From the NCBI RefSeq assembly GCF_020510425.1, contig NZ_JAHBAH010000001.1:3081001-3145000 (forward strand): a stretch of 64,000 bases of DNA. The letters run 5' to 3'. A program made the translations under genes and the position numbers. This stretch comes from Quatrionicoccus australiensis. GTDB lineage: Bacteria > Pseudomonadota > Gammaproteobacteria > Burkholderiales > Rhodocyclaceae. Below, one piece after another: positions 54,251 to 63,511 of the stretch; position 1 is the first letter of the stretch; every line of letters starts with the position of its first letter. The notes beneath the pieces were generated by a model. The model did not search any database and had not been told where the DNA came from. It saw only the letters and a program-made list of their open reading frames with translations.

Positions 54251-55651
54251 ATGAAAGCCAGCGAAATCCAAGCCCTGCTCGACGAGCCCGCCTGTACCCA
54301 CAATACCAAGGAAAAGTCCGGCTGCGCCAAGCCCAAGCCGGGGGCGACGGCAGGCGGCTGTTCCTTCGACGGGGCGCAGATCGCGCTGCTGCCGATCGCC
54401 GACGTCGCGCACATCGTGCATGGCCCGATCGCCTGCGCCGGTTCCTCCTGGGATAACCGCGGTACGCGCTCAAGCGGCGTGACGCTGTACAAGATCGGCA
54501 TGACCACTGATTTGTCGGAAACTGACGTCGTCATGGGGCGTAGCGAAAAGCGCCTGTTCCATGCGATCAAGCAGGCGATCGACAGTTACGCGCCCAAGGC
54601 CGTCTTCATCTACAACACCTGCGTCACGGCGCTGATCGGCGACGATATCGAAGCCGTCTGCCGCGATGCTTCGGCGCGCTGGGGCACGCCGGTGATTCCG
54701 GTCGATGCGGCCGGCTTCTATGGCACCAAGAATCTCGGCAACCGCCTGGCCGGCGAAGCCATGTTCAAGCATGTCATCGGCACTGCCGAACCGACGCCGG
54801 CTGCACCGCGTGCCGATGGTCTGCCAACCTACGACGTCAATCTGATCGGCGAATACAACATCGCCGGCGAATTCTGGAATGTCGCGCCGCTCTTCGATGA
54901 GCTGGGCCTGCGCATCCTGTGCACCTTGTCCGGCGATGCGCGCTTCCATGAAGTGCAGACCATGCACCGCGCCAAGGTGAACATGGTGGTCTGTGCCAAG
55001 GCGCTGCTCAACGTGGCGCGCAAGATGCAGGACGACTTCGGTATTCCCTTCTTCGAAGGCAGTTTCTATGGCGTCGCCGACGTTTCCAACGCGCTGCGCG
55101 ATTTTGCGAAGTTGATCGGCGACCCCGACCTCATGGCGCGTACCGAAGCCGTCATTGCCCGCGAAGAAGCCAAGTCCAATGCCGAGCTCGATGCCTGGCG
55201 CGTGCGCCTGAAAGACAAGCGCGTCCTGCTCTATACCGGCGGCGTCAAGTCGTGGTCCATCGTGTCCGCGCTGCAGGATCTGGGCATGAAGGTAGTCGCC
55301 ACCGGCACCAAGAAATCGACCGAAGAAGACAAGGCACGCATCCGCGAACTGATGGGCGAAGACACCAAGATGATCGACGACGGCAGCCCCAAGGCGCTGC
55401 TCTCGACCTATCACGAGTACAAGGCCGACATCCTGATCGCCGGCGGGCGCAATCTCTACACCGCCTTGAAGGCACGCATTCCCTTCCTCGACATCAACCA
55501 GGAGCGCGAATTCGGCTACGCCGGCTACAGCGGCATGGTCGAACTCGCCCGCCAGCTGGCGCTGTCGATGGAAAGCCCGGTCTGGGCCGCGGTGCGCAAA
55601 CCCGCGCCGTGGGCCAAGGGAGCTGTCTCAGGCGCTGTGCTCACCGCCTGA
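54251..55651 (+). CDS. nifE: Nitrogenase cofactor scaffold NifE
   Basis: NifE with NifN forms the scaffold on which NifB-co is matured to FeMo-co. The 466-residue protein has the NifD-like cysteines in [15 protein letters not shown] and [17 protein letters not shown], and [20 protein letters not shown]. The N-terminus carries [17 protein letters not shown], a Cys motif typical of NifE. ATG at 54251 follows CTGGAGAACAGC. Unlike most clusters it does not run directly into nifN; a 634-bp gap follows. Confidence 0.97.
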   Translation: MKASEIQALLDEPACTHNTKEKSGCAKPKPGATAGGCSFDGAQIALLPIADVAHIVHGPIACAGSSWDNRGTRSSGVTLYKIGMTTDLSETDVVMGRSEKRLFHAIKQAIDSYAPKAVFIYNTCVTALIGDDIEAVCRDASARWGTPVIPVDAAGFYGTKNLGNRLAGEAMFKHVIGTAEPTPAAPRADGLPTYDVNLIGEYNIAGEFWNVAPLFDELGLRILCTLSGDARFHEVQTMHRAKVNMVVCAKALLNVARKMQDDFGIPFFEGSFYGVADVSNALRDFAKLIGDPDLMARTEAVIAREEAKSNAELDAWRVRLKDKRVLLYTGGVKSWSIVSALQDLGMKVVATGTKKSTEEDKARIRELMGEDTKMIDDGSPKALLSTYHEYKADILIAGGRNLYTALKARIPFLDINQEREFGYAGYSGMVELARQLALSMESPVWAAVRKPAPWAKGAVSGAVLTA

Positions 55652-56174
55652 CGACGCCAGGCGTCATTCGCCGGGCGCGTTGCAGCCTGGGTGAAGGGTG
55701 ATCGCGTGGCGGCAAGCTACCGGTCAACTTCCGCGCAGACACGAATTCGGCCGGCACGCTGCGTCTTGCCGATGCCCTGGCGCTACCGTCCGGGCGGATC
55801 GACAGCGGACCGAGATCGTGCCGTTCGCGCTGCCATCTGATCTTCAACTGGTGAAAAGGCGATGTGGCCGACCGTCTAACCGGCGGTCTCAGTCTTCCCC
55901 GATAGGCTTACTGTTCCTGCCATGCGTAGGTAGTCATGGTGAATTCGCCGATGGCGAGCGGGGCGGCAGCAGTTTTGCCGCGGATACGGGGTGAGCCTTC
56001 CGTCATGTTCCCGCATTTCCTGCCTTGTAGCGGTCGACCGGGGAAAAGGCCGATTTTCGGCATGGGCTGAACGCACAGGTATGCCGATGCTGCTCAAGTA
56101 ACGCAGTAGGCAGGGCTGAACCTCGTCATATGGCTTCGTGATTGTCGTGCTTCGTGTTTATGGCGAAGTGCCAT

Positions 56175-56190
56175 TGTCGGTTTTGTGACA
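56175..56190. promoter_or_regulatory. NifA upstream activator site for nifN
   Basis: TGT-CGGTTTTGTG-ACA is an exact match, 45 bp upstream of the -24 element. Confidence 0.85.
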
Positions 56191-56235
56191 GTGTGATCTT
56201 GTTGCAAATTGTTGTTTTTAAATGAAATCACTCCT

Positions 56236-56250
56236 TGGCGCGTTCCTTGC
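56236..56250 (+). promoter_or_regulatory. Sigma54 promoter of nifN
   Basis: TGGCGC-GTTCC-TTGC differs from the consensus at one base. It lies 35 bp before the nifN ATG. Confidence 0.82.
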
Positions 56251-56285
56251 TCGGATGAAGGCAATCTCATCAGGACGATGTCCAA

Positions 56286-57695
56286 ATGGCCGAAATCATC
56301 CAATCCAAGAAGGCGCTGGCGGTCAATCCTCTCAAGGTCAGCCAGCCGATCGGCGCTTCGCTCGCCTTTCTCGGGCTTAACCGCAGCCTGCCGCTGATGC
56401 ATGGCTCGCAGGGGTGTACCGCTTTCGGCAAGGTGTTTTTCGTGCGCCATTTCCGCGAGCCGATTCCGCTGCAGACGACGGCGATGGATCAGGTGTCGAC
56501 CATCATGGGCGCCGACGAGAACATCATCGAAGCCCTGGCGACGCTGTCCGACAAGAGCAAGCCGGACATCATCGGCCTGGTCACCACCGGTTTGTCGGAA
56601 ACGCAGGGCACCGACATCCTGCGCTCGGTCAAGGAATTCCGCGCCGCGCATCCCGAGTTCGCGCATGTCGCCGTGGTCCCGGTCAATACGCCGGACTATG
56701 TCGGTTGCCTGGAAAGCGGCTACGCGCTGGCCATCGAGTCGCTGATCCAGACGCTGGTGCCGCCGAGCAGTTGCGTTGGCAAGCGGCCGAAGCAGGTCAA
56801 TGTGCTGGCTTCGGCAATGCTGACGCCGGGCGATATCGAGGCGATCAAGGACTGGGTCGAGGCTTTCGGCCTGCGCCCGGTCGTCGTGCCGGATATCGGC
56901 GATTCGCTGGACGGCCACCTGGTCGAGGCGGAAACCTCGTCGCTGACCATAGGCGGTACGCCGCGCACGGAAATCGAGTCCATGGGCGAGTCGACCGCTA
57001 CGCTGGTGATCGGCCCCTCGCTCGGCAAGGCGGCCAATATCCTGAAGGAACGTACTGGCGTGCCCGACTTCCGTTTCGATGGCCTGATGGGTCTCGACGA
57101 TTGCGATGCCTTCACGCAGGCGCTGGCCGACATTTCCGGCAAACCGGTGCCGGAAAAAATCGAACGCCACCGCGCCCAGTTGCAGGACGCCATGGTCGAC
57201 AGCCATTTCATGATCGGTTTCGCGCGCATCGCGCTGGCCGCCGATCCCGACCTGCTCGGCATGCAGGTGCGCTTCCTGACCAGCATGGGCGCCGAAATCG
57301 TCAGCGCGGTGAGTCCGGCCAAGCACGAAAGCCTGGCGTCGCTGCCGATCGGGAAAGTCATCGTCGGCGATCTCGAAGACATGGAAAAGCAGGCGCGGGC
57401 AGCCGGTGCGCAGTTGGTTATCGCCAACTCGCACGCCGTCGATACCGCGCACCGTCTCGGCCTGCCGCTGCTGCGTGCGGGCTTCCCGCAGTACGACCAC
57501 GTGGGCGGTTATGCCCGCACCTGGGTGGGTTACCGCGGTACGCGGCAAGCCCTTTTCGATCTCGCCAACCTGATGCTGGGGCAACACCATGAACCCGAAC
57601 CCTATCGATCAAGCTACTGGGCCGACGACCGCGACAACTGCGGTTCCGGCAAACAACATGTCATCGCGTCGTCTGCAGCTGGTCTGGTCCACTAA
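56286..57695 (+). CDS. nifN: Nitrogenase cofactor scaffold NifN
   Basis: NifN is the NifK-like partner of NifE. The 469-residue protein has [20 protein letters not shown], the cluster-ligand region [20 protein letters not shown] and [19 protein letters not shown], and near the C-terminus [20 protein letters not shown]. It has its own sigma54 promoter. The 3' end overlaps the possible nifX starts by 38-107 bp, so nifN and nifX are translationally linked. Confidence 0.96.
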   Translation: MAEIIQSKKALAVNPLKVSQPIGASLAFLGLNRSLPLMHGSQGCTAFGKVFFVRHFREPIPLQTTAMDQVSTIMGADENIIEALATLSDKSKPDIIGLVTTGLSETQGTDILRSVKEFRAAHPEFAHVAVVPVNTPDYVGCLESGYALAIESLIQTLVPPSSCVGKRPKQVNVLASAMLTPGDIEAIKDWVEAFGLRPVVVPDIGDSLDGHLVEAETSSLTIGGTPRTEIESMGESTATLVIGPSLGKAANILKERTGVPDFRFDGLMGLDDCDAFTQALADISGKPVPEKIERHRAQLQDAMVDSHFMIGFARIALAADPDLLGMQVRFLTSMGAEIVSAVSPAKHESLASLPIGKVIVGDLEDMEKQARAAGAQLVIANSHAVDTAHRLGLPLLRAGFPQYDHVGGYARTWVGYRGTRQALFDLANLMLGQHHEPEPYRSSYWADDRDNCGSGKQHVIASSAAGLVH

Positions 57696-58134
57696 GCAGG
57701 AGCCTGCTGCCATGATCAAGGTTGCGTTTGCATCCACCGACCGCCTGCGCGTCAATCAGCACTTCGGTGCCGCCGAAGCCTTCGCCATCTACGAGGTGAC
57801 GCCCGACAAGGCGACCCTGGTCGGGGTTGGCGAGTTCGCCGAGGAGGCCATGGACGGCAACGAGGACAAGTTGATCGCCAAGGTCGATTTCCTCGAAGGT
57901 TGTGCTGCGGTCTACGTCATGGCGATCGGTGCTTCGGCGATCAAGAAGCTGATGGCCAAGGGGATTCAGCCGATCCGCACCAATGAGGTCGATGCGGTCG
58001 ACGACCTGCTGGGCGAGATTTCCAAGGCGATGAACGAAGGTGGCGTGGCCTGGGTGGATCGCGCCGTCGCCCTGCAAGCCAAGAAGACCGAGGACCGCTT
58101 CGCCAGCATGGAAGAAGAGGGTTGGCAGGGATGA
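57658..58134 (+). CDS. nifX: Cofactor carrier NifX
   Basis: NifX binds NifB-co and the VK-cluster and passes them to NifEN. The 158-residue protein from the ATG at 57658 begins [20 protein letters not shown], then [20 protein letters not shown] with the cofactor-binding His, matching the N-terminus of known NifX. A longer start at 57589 (MNPNPID, good GGGG upstream) would overlap nifN by 107 bp and remains possible. Its stop overlaps the rseC ATG (ATGA). Confidence 0.92.
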   Translation: MSSRRLQLVWSTKQEPAAMIKVAFASTDRLRVNQHFGAAEAFAIYEVTPDKATLVGVGEFAEEAMDGNEDKLIAKVDFLEGCAAVYVMAIGASAIKKLMAKGIQPIRTNEVDAVDDLLGEISKAMNEGGVAWVDRAVALQAKKTEDRFASMEEEGWQG

Positions 58135-58601
58135 GTGCCGGCATGATCGAACATCGCGGCATCGTCCAGCGCATCGACGCCGATCAGGCAATCGTCGCCA
58201 TGGAAACCGCGGGTTGTTCGTCCTGCGGTCAGGGCGGCTCCTGCGGCATCGGCAAGATGGCGAGCGGGCGGGCGGCAACCTTGCTGACCCTGCCGGCCGG
58301 GCCGGATCTGCGGGTTGGCGACGCGGTCAGCATTGTTCTGCCGCAAAGCCGCCTGACGCTTTCTGCCTTGCTCGGCTATCTCTTTCCCGCTTTCGCCATG
58401 CTGCTCGGCGCCGGACTCGGCGCGACGCTCGACGGTAGCGATGCCGCCACGGCACTCGGTGCCATAGCCGGCTTTCTCGGGGCGCTCGTCATTTCCCGCG
58501 TTGCGATCGGCCTGATTCCCGGTTTGCTGCCGACGCCGCAGCTGATTTCCCTATCCAGTCATTCAAATGTTTCACAACAGGAGTTTCACCATGAGCACTG
58601 A
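58131..58601 (+). CDS. RseC/MucC-family membrane protein (SoxR-reducing type)
   Basis: A 156-residue membrane protein with an N-terminal cysteine motif, CSSCGQGGSCG (C-x2-C-x5-C), and two helices (about 75-120). RseC family members work with Rsx/Rnf complexes in reducing SoxR. Here the gene sits inside the nif operon between nifX and the NifX-associated gene. It begins in the nifX stop and overlaps the next gene by 11 bp. It may link Rnf electron flow to cofactor assembly; this is inference. Confidence 0.85.
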   Translation: MSAGMIEHRGIVQRIDADQAIVAMETAGCSSCGQGGSCGIGKMASGRAATLLTLPAGPDLRVGDAVSIVLPQSRLTLSALLGYLFPAFAMLLGAGLGATLDGSDAATALGAIAGFLGALVISRVAIGLIPGLLPTPQLISLSSHSNVSQQEFHHEH

Positions 58602-59040
58602 TCCGATCTTCGAAACCGACTTCGTCAAGGAAATGGCTCGCCAGATGCGCGCCCTGGACACCTACGGTACCTATACGGGCTGGACGGTCGAAAAGATCCT
58701 CGATCCCTACATCCTGACCAAGGAACGCAAGGCCGGCATCCCGCTGATCGGCGATCCGGACGACGAGACCATTTCGCGCGTCAAGGCTTTCTACAACGCG
58801 ATTGCCGTATTGATCGAGAAGGAATGCAAGCTGCTCGCCGTGCCCCTCGTCCATCTGACGCACGAAGGCTTTGGTCGTTCGATCATCACTGTCGGCAAGC
58901 TGGTTGCCGTTGAAAAGACGCTGCGCGACGTACATCGCTTCGGCTTCCCGAGCCTGTCCAAGATGAAGGACGAAGCCGACAAGCTGCTCGGTATCGCCCT
59001 CGAGCGGATCGGGCAATACCCCGATGTCGCCGGGCTCTGA
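58591..59040 (+). CDS. NifX-associated nitrogen fixation protein (DUF269)
   Basis: A 149-residue protein of the NifX-associated (DUF269) family, seen in TDPIFETDFVKEMARQMRAL, TYGTYTGWTVEKILDPYILT and GKLVAVEKTLRDVHRFGFPS. Its function is unknown but it follows nifX in many diazotrophs. ATG at 58591 with CAGGAG upstream lies inside the rseC end. Confidence 0.92.
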   Translation: MSTDPIFETDFVKEMARQMRALDTYGTYTGWTVEKILDPYILTKERKAGIPLIGDPDDETISRVKAFYNAIAVLIEKECKLLAVPLVHLTHEGFGRSIITVGKLVAVEKTLRDVHRFGFPSLSKMKDEADKLLGIALERIGQYPDVAGL

Positions 59041-59090
59041 GCGGTCGACACTCTTTTTATCGTCAAAATCGTCGTCACAGGGAGGTTAGC

Positions 59091-59300
59091 TTGACCGAGG
59101 AAGAAATCAAAAACTTGGACAAGGAAGTCAAAAAGCTCAAACGCATTGCGTCCGAGTGGGCATCGCAAATGCACGATCTGGTTGAGGATCGTCTGCCCGC
59201 CGGTTATCTCGAAATCCCGGGCATCGCCCAATCCACGTTCGACGCCTGCGCGGCATGGGCGAAAGCCAATGCCAAACTGGCAGCCATTCAGAAAGGTTAA
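59091..59300 (+). CDS. CCE_0567-family nif-associated metalloprotein (DUF683)
   Basis: A 69-residue helical-hairpin protein. The start is TTG at 59091, supported by GGGAGG five bases upstream. The sequence MTEEEIKNLDKEVKKLKRIA followed by EWASQMHDLVEDRLPAGYLE matches the small family of nif-linked proteins that bind a metal through a His pair. It precedes fdxB by 3 bp, the usual arrangement. Confidence 0.88.
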   Translation: MTEEEIKNLDKEVKKLKRIASEWASQMHDLVEDRLPAGYLEIPGIAQSTFDACAAWAKANAKLAAIQKG

Positions 59301-59303
59301 ATC

Positions 59304-59579
59304 ATGAGTTCCTACACTGCTCTTACCCGTGGCGGCGATGCCTGGGTTCCCGAGTTCGTCACCGCCATCAATCAGGAGAAGTGCATCGGCTGCGGCCGTT
59401 GCTACAAGGTCTGTCCGCGCGACGTGCTCGACCTGATCGATTCCGATGCCGATGACGACGAAGACGAAAGCGCAGCGGCCAAGATGAGCATCAAGGATGC
59501 CAACGACTGCATCGGCTGCGGCGCCTGCAACCGCGTCTGCCCGAAGCTCTGCTACACCTACGCGCCGATGGCTGCCTGA
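59304..59579 (+). CDS. fdxB: Nif-specific ferredoxin III FdxB
   Basis: A 91-residue 2[4Fe-4S] ferredoxin with CIGCGRCYKVCPRDVLDL and CIGCGACNRVCPKLCYTYAP, separated by an acidic insert (DSDADDDEDESAA). FdxB is found in nif operons, often next to the small metalloprotein and DUF269 genes, and is thought to support cofactor assembly or nitrogenase reduction. Confidence 0.93.
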   Translation: MSSYTALTRGGDAWVPEFVTAINQEKCIGCGRCYKVCPRDVLDLIDSDADDDEDESAAAKMSIKDANDCIGCGACNRVCPKLCYTYAPMAA

Positions 59580-59581
59580 GT

Positions 59582-59950
59582 TTGAGCGGCATGCCGAACG
59601 CCAGTGGTCCGGTCAGACCGGACCCGGTTCTCGGTAGTGAGCTCTGCCAGGCGATTCGCCGGCAGGTGGAAAAACTCGGCCTCGAGATCGGCGATGAGCC
59701 GGTCTGGGCCGAGGCCGCCTTTGTCGAACAGGCTGACCCCTATTCCGGGGAGCGCAGCCTGGTCGGCACCTGGCGCGGCAAGGCGCGCTACGGCACGGTG
59801 ACCCTGTTCCCGGATGGTCGGGTGTTTGCCGAGTATCAAGTGCTGTTGCCGCATCCGGCGCTGCCTGGTCATTATGTCGAGGCCGTCCAGGTCTGGGGCC
59901 GTGCCGGTGCGCTGAAAGGCGATCCGGTGATTGCCGCGTTTGCCGCTTGA
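59582..59950 (+). CDS. Hypothetical nif-operon protein, 122 aa
   Basis: I do not recognise this family. It starts at TTG 59582 (2 bp after fdxB) or ATG 59591, with no distinct Shine-Dalgarno. The protein is soluble and has aromatic segments PYSGERSLVGTWRGKARYGT and TLFPDGRVFAEYQVLLPHPA. Its place directly behind fdxB suggests the same transcript. Function unknown. Confidence 0.68.
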   Translation: MSGMPNASGPVRPDPVLGSELCQAIRRQVEKLGLEIGDEPVWAEAAFVEQADPYSGERSLVGTWRGKARYGTVTLFPDGRVFAEYQVLLPHPALPGHYVEAVQVWGRAGALKGDPVIAAFAA

Positions 59951-59980
59951 TCCGTATTTATCCTGGAGCTGCATATATAT

Positions 59981-60406
59981 ATGAGCGAAACCTCTGAATT
60001 GCCTCGCCTGATCATCCTGCACAAGCAAAGCACCAGTGCCCGGGTTCGCTTCATGACGCTCGGCGACAGTGTGCTCGCTTTTTCTCCTTTGCCGGAGCAG
60101 GCGGTCCTGCGCGACGAGTCTTACTCGCCGACGCTGCAGTTTCATCCGACTGCCGCGTTGCGTGCCGCCGAGAAGCAGCTTGGTCTACCCGAAGGCGGGC
60201 TTGAGCCGGTTGCCGAATTCTGTGTCTGGGTTGATACGCCGCAAGGTGATCAGGCTGTGTTGCTGGCCGCCTGCACCAGCATCGATCCGCCGTTCGAGGC
60301 GGCGGAAAAGCAGGGTGGAAAATTCATCGCCATTACCGAGGCGCGCCGCCTGCCTTTGGTCGAGCGCGAATTGTTGCGACGCGCTTACGAACATCTTTTG
60401 GGTTGA
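59981..60406 (+). CDS. Hypothetical nif-operon protein, 141 aa
   Basis: I do not recognise this family. The protein is soluble, with a segment LRDESYSPTLQFHPTAALRA and a Cys near residue 81 (EFCVWVDTPQGDQAVLLAAC). ATG at 59981 is preceded by an AT-rich TATATATAT stretch. It lies between the 122-residue protein and the iscA operon, whose NifA site begins two bases after its stop. Confidence 0.68.
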   Translation: MSETSELPRLIILHKQSTSARVRFMTLGDSVLAFSPLPEQAVLRDESYSPTLQFHPTAALRAAEKQLGLPEGGLEPVAEFCVWVDTPQGDQAVLLAACTSIDPPFEAAEKQGGKFIAITEARRLPLVERELLRRAYEHLLG

Positions 60407-60407
60407 T

Positions 60408-60423
60408 TGTCGCAAAAGCGACA
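60408..60423. promoter_or_regulatory. NifA upstream activator site for iscA-nifU-nifS
   Basis: TGT-CGCAAAAGCG-ACA is an exact match, 56 bp upstream of the -24 element, and lies just beyond the stop of the previous gene. Confidence 0.87.
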
Positions 60424-60479
60424 AAGCTACGTGTTACAACAAATCAATAGATTCAATTGTTTATACGTTTTTCCCGGTA

Positions 60480-60494
60480 TGGCACAGGGCTTGC
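60480..60494 (+). promoter_or_regulatory. Sigma54 promoter of iscA-nifU-nifS
   Basis: TGGCAC-AGGGC-TTGC is an exact consensus match, 33 bp before the iscA ATG. Confidence 0.93.
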
Positions 60495-60527
60495 AATGAA
60501 TAGTCCATCTACTCTGGGAGAAACGCC

Positions 60528-60851
60528 ATGATCAATCTGACCCCCGCTGCCGTTAAAGCCGTACAACGCTTTATTCGTGGTTCTGAAACGCCGGTTATCG
60601 GCCTGCGCCTGGTTATTTCGGGTGGTGGCTGCTCCGGCCTGCAATATGGCATGAAGCTCGAAGCCGAGAAGGCCGAGGATGACTGGGAGCTGGAAATCGA
60701 CGGCGTCAAGCTGCTGGTCGATCCGATGACCATGCCGATGATCGACAACGTCACGGTCGATTTCATCGACACCCTGACCCATACCGGTTTCAAATTCGAC
60801 AACCCCAACGCCAGCGCCCAGTGTTCCTGCGGCTCCTCGTTCTCGGTTTAA
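60528..60851 (+). CDS. iscA: Nif-type IscA iron-sulfur assembly protein
   Basis: A 107-residue A-type carrier that binds Fe or Fe-S clusters. The three conserved Cys are in SGGGCSGLQYGM and ASAQCSCGSSF (C-x-C). The family segment LTPAAVKAVQRFIRG is at the N-terminus. This is the IscAnif that lies before nifU. The ATG follows GGGAGAAACGCC. Confidence 0.94.
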   Translation: MINLTPAAVKAVQRFIRGSETPVIGLRLVISGGGCSGLQYGMKLEAEKAEDDWELEIDGVKLLVDPMTMPMIDNVTVDFIDTLTHTGFKFDNPNASAQCSCGSSFSV

Positions 60852-60863
60852 GGAGCAGACAAC

Positions 60864-61760
60864 ATGTGGGAATACTCTGACAAGGTTCGCGAACACTTCT
60901 TCAACCCGCGCAACTCCGGTCCGCTTGAAGAAGCCAACGGCATCGGCGACGTCGGTTCCATCCAGTGCGGCGATGCGCTGCGCCTGATGCTCAAGGTCGA
61001 TCCGGAAACCGAGATCATCCAGGATGCGCACTTCCAGACTTTCGGCTGCGGTTCGGCCATTGCCTCTTCCTCGGCGCTGACCGAAATCATCAAGGGCATG
61101 ACCCTGGACCAGGCACTTGAAGTGTCGAATCAGAACATCGCCGACTATCTCGATGGCCTGCCGCCGGAAAAGATGCACTGTTCGGTGATGGGGCGTGAAG
61201 CCCTGCAGGCTGCCATCGCCAACTACCGTGGCGAAGAGTGGTCCGACGATCACGAAGAAGGCGCCCTGATCTGCAAGTGCTTTGCGATCGATGCGGTGAT
61301 GATCGAAGACGTGGTCAAGGCCAACAACCTGAATACGGTTGAAGAGGTCACTTTCTATACCAAGGCCGGCGGTGGTTGTGCTGCCTGCCATGAAGGTATC
61401 GAGGAAATCCTCGCCAAGGTGATGGCCGAGCGGGCCGGTCCGGGCGAAGTCTCGCCGCCGCCGGCTTGCCCGGCGACGCCGGAAGCGCCGAAGCCGCCAG
61501 CCAAGAAGCTGTCGATTGTCGAGAAGATCGCCAAGATTCAGGAAGTGCTGGAGTCGGTCCGTCCGATGCTGCAGCGCGACCACGGTGACGTCGAGCTGGC
61601 CGACGTGCAGGGCAAGAAGATCTATGTGCATCTGAAGGGCGCCTGTTCCGGCTGCATGATGGAAGCGGCCACCCTGGGCGGCATTCAGCAGAAGATGATC
61701 GAAACGCTGGGCGAACTCGTGCAGGTCCTGCCGTCCTCGCACATGCCGGTCGACGCGTAA
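60864..61760 (+). CDS. nifU: Fe-S cluster scaffold NifU
   Basis: NifU builds [4Fe-4S] clusters for nitrogenase proteins. The 298-residue protein has the IscU-like N-terminal part ([19 protein letters not shown], with Cys in [17 protein letters not shown] and HCSVMG), a central [2Fe-2S] domain (ICKCFAID ... [10 protein letters not shown]) and a C-terminal Nfu domain with [18 protein letters not shown] Pro-rich linker lies near 205-225. It follows iscA by 12 bp. Confidence 0.96.
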   Translation: MWEYSDKVREHFFNPRNSGPLEEANGIGDVGSIQCGDALRLMLKVDPETEIIQDAHFQTFGCGSAIASSSALTEIIKGMTLDQALEVSNQNIADYLDGLPPEKMHCSVMGREALQAAIANYRGEEWSDDHEEGALICKCFAIDAVMIEDVVKANNLNTVEEVTFYTKAGGGCAACHEGIEEILAKVMAERAGPGEVSPPPACPATPEAPKPPAKKLSIVEKIAKIQEVLESVRPMLQRDHGDVELADVQGKKIYVHLKGACSGCMMEAATLGGIQQKMIETLGELVQVLPSSHMPVDA

Positions 61761-61799
61761 GAATCCCCAATCCCGACAGAGAAACCAAAGGACTGCGCC

Positions 61800-63008
61800 A
61801 TGGAACCGATCTATCTCGACAACAACGCCACGACGCGCTGCGATCCCGCCGTCGTGGAAGCCATGCTTCCTTTCTTCACCGAGCATTTCGGTAACGCGTC
61901 GTCGATTCACGCCTTTGGCAGTGAAGTCGGTAAGGCGCTAAAGAAAGCCCGCGGTCAGATTCAGGCGCTGCTCGGTGCCGAACACGACTCGGAAATCATC
62001 TTTACTTCCTGTGGCACCGAGTCCGACTCGACTGCGATTCTCTCTGCGCTCAAGGCGCAACCGGACCGCAATACGGTCATTACGACCAATGTCGAGCATC
62101 CAGCCATCCTGACGCTGTGCGAATGGCTGGAGAAGGAAGGTTATATCGTCCACAAGCTCAAGGTGGACAAGAAGGGGCGGATCGACATCGACGAATACAA
62201 GTCGCTGTTGAACGACCGTGTCGCCATCGTTTCCGTGATGTGGGCCAATAATGAGACTGGTACGATTTTCCCGGTGGAAGAAATGGCCGAACTGGCCAGT
62301 GCCAAAGGCATCATGTTCCACACCGATGCCGTGCAGGCCGTTGGCAAGATTCCCATCGATCTGAAGAACACCAGGATCGACATGCTCTCTCTCTCTGGCC
62401 ACAAGCTGCATGCGCCTAAGGGGATAGGCGTCCTTTATCTGCGGCGTGGTTGCCGCTTCCGTCCGCTGCTGCGGGGTGGTCATCAGGAGCGTGGTCGCCG
62501 GGCTGGCACCGAAAACTCGGCCTCCATCGTCGGCCTTGGTGTTGCCTGTGAATTGGCGATGCAGCATATGGAAGAAGAGAACACCACGGTCAAGCGTCTG
62601 CGCGACAAGCTGGAAAAAGGCCTGCTCAGCCAGATCACGCATTGTTTCCCGACCGGTGATGTCTCGAACCGCCTGCCCAATACCTGCAATATCGCCTTCG
62701 AGTACATCGAGGGTGAAGGCATTCTGATGCTGCTCAACAAGGTGGGCATTGCCGGCAGTTCGGGTTCCGCCTGTACTTCCGGCTCGCTCGAGCCTTCGCA
62801 TGTGATGCGGGCGATGGGTATTCCATACACCGCCGCCCATGGCACGATCCGTTTCTCGCTGTCGCGTTACAACACCGAAGCGGAAATCGACCGGGTGATC
62901 GCGGAAGTCCCGCCCATCGTCGCCCAGCTGCGCAAACTTTCCCCGTACTGGAGTGACAAGGGTCCGGTGGCTAATCCCGAGGCCGCCTTCGCTCCGACTT
63001 ACGCCTGA
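61800..63008 (+). CDS. nifS: Cysteine desulfurase NifS
   Basis: NifS releases sulfur from cysteine with PLP for cluster assembly on NifU. The 402-residue protein has YLDNNATTRCDPAVVEAMLP, PLP-binding His and Asp in TDAVQAVGK, the Schiff-base Lys in LSGHKLHAPKGIGVLYLRRG, and the persulfide Cys in SSGSACTSGSLEPSHVM. It follows nifU by 39 bp and ends the operon before a terminator. Confidence 0.97.
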   Translation: MEPIYLDNNATTRCDPAVVEAMLPFFTEHFGNASSIHAFGSEVGKALKKARGQIQALLGAEHDSEIIFTSCGTESDSTAILSALKAQPDRNTVITTNVEHPAILTLCEWLEKEGYIVHKLKVDKKGRIDIDEYKSLLNDRVAIVSVMWANNETGTIFPVEEMAELASAKGIMFHTDAVQAVGKIPIDLKNTRIDMLSLSGHKLHAPKGIGVLYLRRGCRFRPLLRGGHQERGRRAGTENSASIVGLGVACELAMQHMEEENTTVKRLRDKLEKGLLSQITHCFPTGDVSNRLPNTCNIAFEYIEGEGILMLLNKVGIAGSSGSACTSGSLEPSHVMRAMGIPYTAAHGTIRFSLSRYNTEAEIDRVIAEVPPIVAQLRKLSPYWSDKGPVANPEAAFAPTYA

Positions 63009-63042
63009 CGGCAGCCGTTCTCTCTCAGCAGTAACCTCGGTT

Positions 63043-63073
63043 GGCCCCGGAAGCGATTCCGGGGCCCTTTTTT
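63043..63073 (+). terminator. Intrinsic terminator after nifS
   Basis: A ten-bp GGCCCCGGAA / TTCCGGGGCC stem with loop GCGA is followed by CTTTTTTG. It separates nif transcription from the rRNA operon. Confidence 0.92.
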
Positions 63074-63151
63074 GTCTACAGACTGGTTAAGTTGGGGGAG
63101 GCGCCAAAAGCGGCCGAAAAGGGACGAATTGAATTAATTTCGAAAACAGTA

Positions 63152-63179
63152 TTGACCTTGGTTTGAAGTTCTATATAAT
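63152..63179 (+). promoter_or_regulatory. rRNA operon promoter P1
   Basis: TTGACC and TATAAT separated by 16 bp, followed by a GC-rich discriminator (GCGCCCC), typical of strong, stringently controlled rRNA promoters. Confidence 0.82.
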
Positions 63180-63277
63180 GCGCCCCTCCTTGCAGCGCTT
63201 GGTTCTACGGGCGGTGAGGGGAAGAAGTGGTGGTTTGAGTTTTGGCAGGTTGAGCGAAAAAAGATTTCAAATTTTGC

Positions 63278-63306
63278 TTGACGGTTTAGCTGAAGTTCTT
63301 CATAAT
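63278..63306 (+). promoter_or_regulatory. rRNA operon promoter P2
   Basis: TTGACG and CATAAT separated by 17 bp, resembling P1 in surroundings (TGAAGTTCT before each -10). It lies 126 bp downstream of P1. Confidence 0.72.
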
Positions 63307-63353
63307 CTCGCTTCTCTGCTGCTGACGGATTTAACGAGACGGCGCGGTGGAAA

Positions 63354-63367
63354 TGATCTTTAACAAT
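63354..63367 (+). promoter_or_regulatory. boxA-like antitermination element in the rRNA leader
   Basis: TGATCTTTAACAAT resembles the boxA sequence bound by NusB/S10 in rRNA leaders. The 63009-63511 region otherwise contains the terminator, two promoters and leader RNA, with no gene. Confidence 0.7.
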
Positions 63368-63511
63368 TTGAACAACCGATAGGTGTGGGTGCCTTGATGC
63401 TAGTGACTTAGGTCACACAAAAGTATTAAAGGCAATCACACGGATGGAGAGATCCATCGAGGTAGAAGTTAAATTCTACCGTCAGTGAATTGTGAGTAGT
63501 AATGTTGGATT

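Larger units (their letters stand above)
55652..56285. other. 634-bp gap between nifE and nifN without a clear gene
   Basis: No convincing gene is visible. Two short frames were considered and set aside: a plus-strand piece at about 55710-55850 (GKLPVNFRADTNSAGTLRLA and following) that looks like a broken coding remnant, and a minus-strand frame near 55876-56097 without start signals. The last 110 bp hold the nifN promoter. The gap may be the footprint of a lost or inserted gene. Confidence 0.6.

Noticed and set aside
55652..56285. Short frames in the nifE-nifN gap as genes.
   Set aside because: No frame has a plausible start with a ribosome-binding site, and none shows a protein-like pattern over its length.
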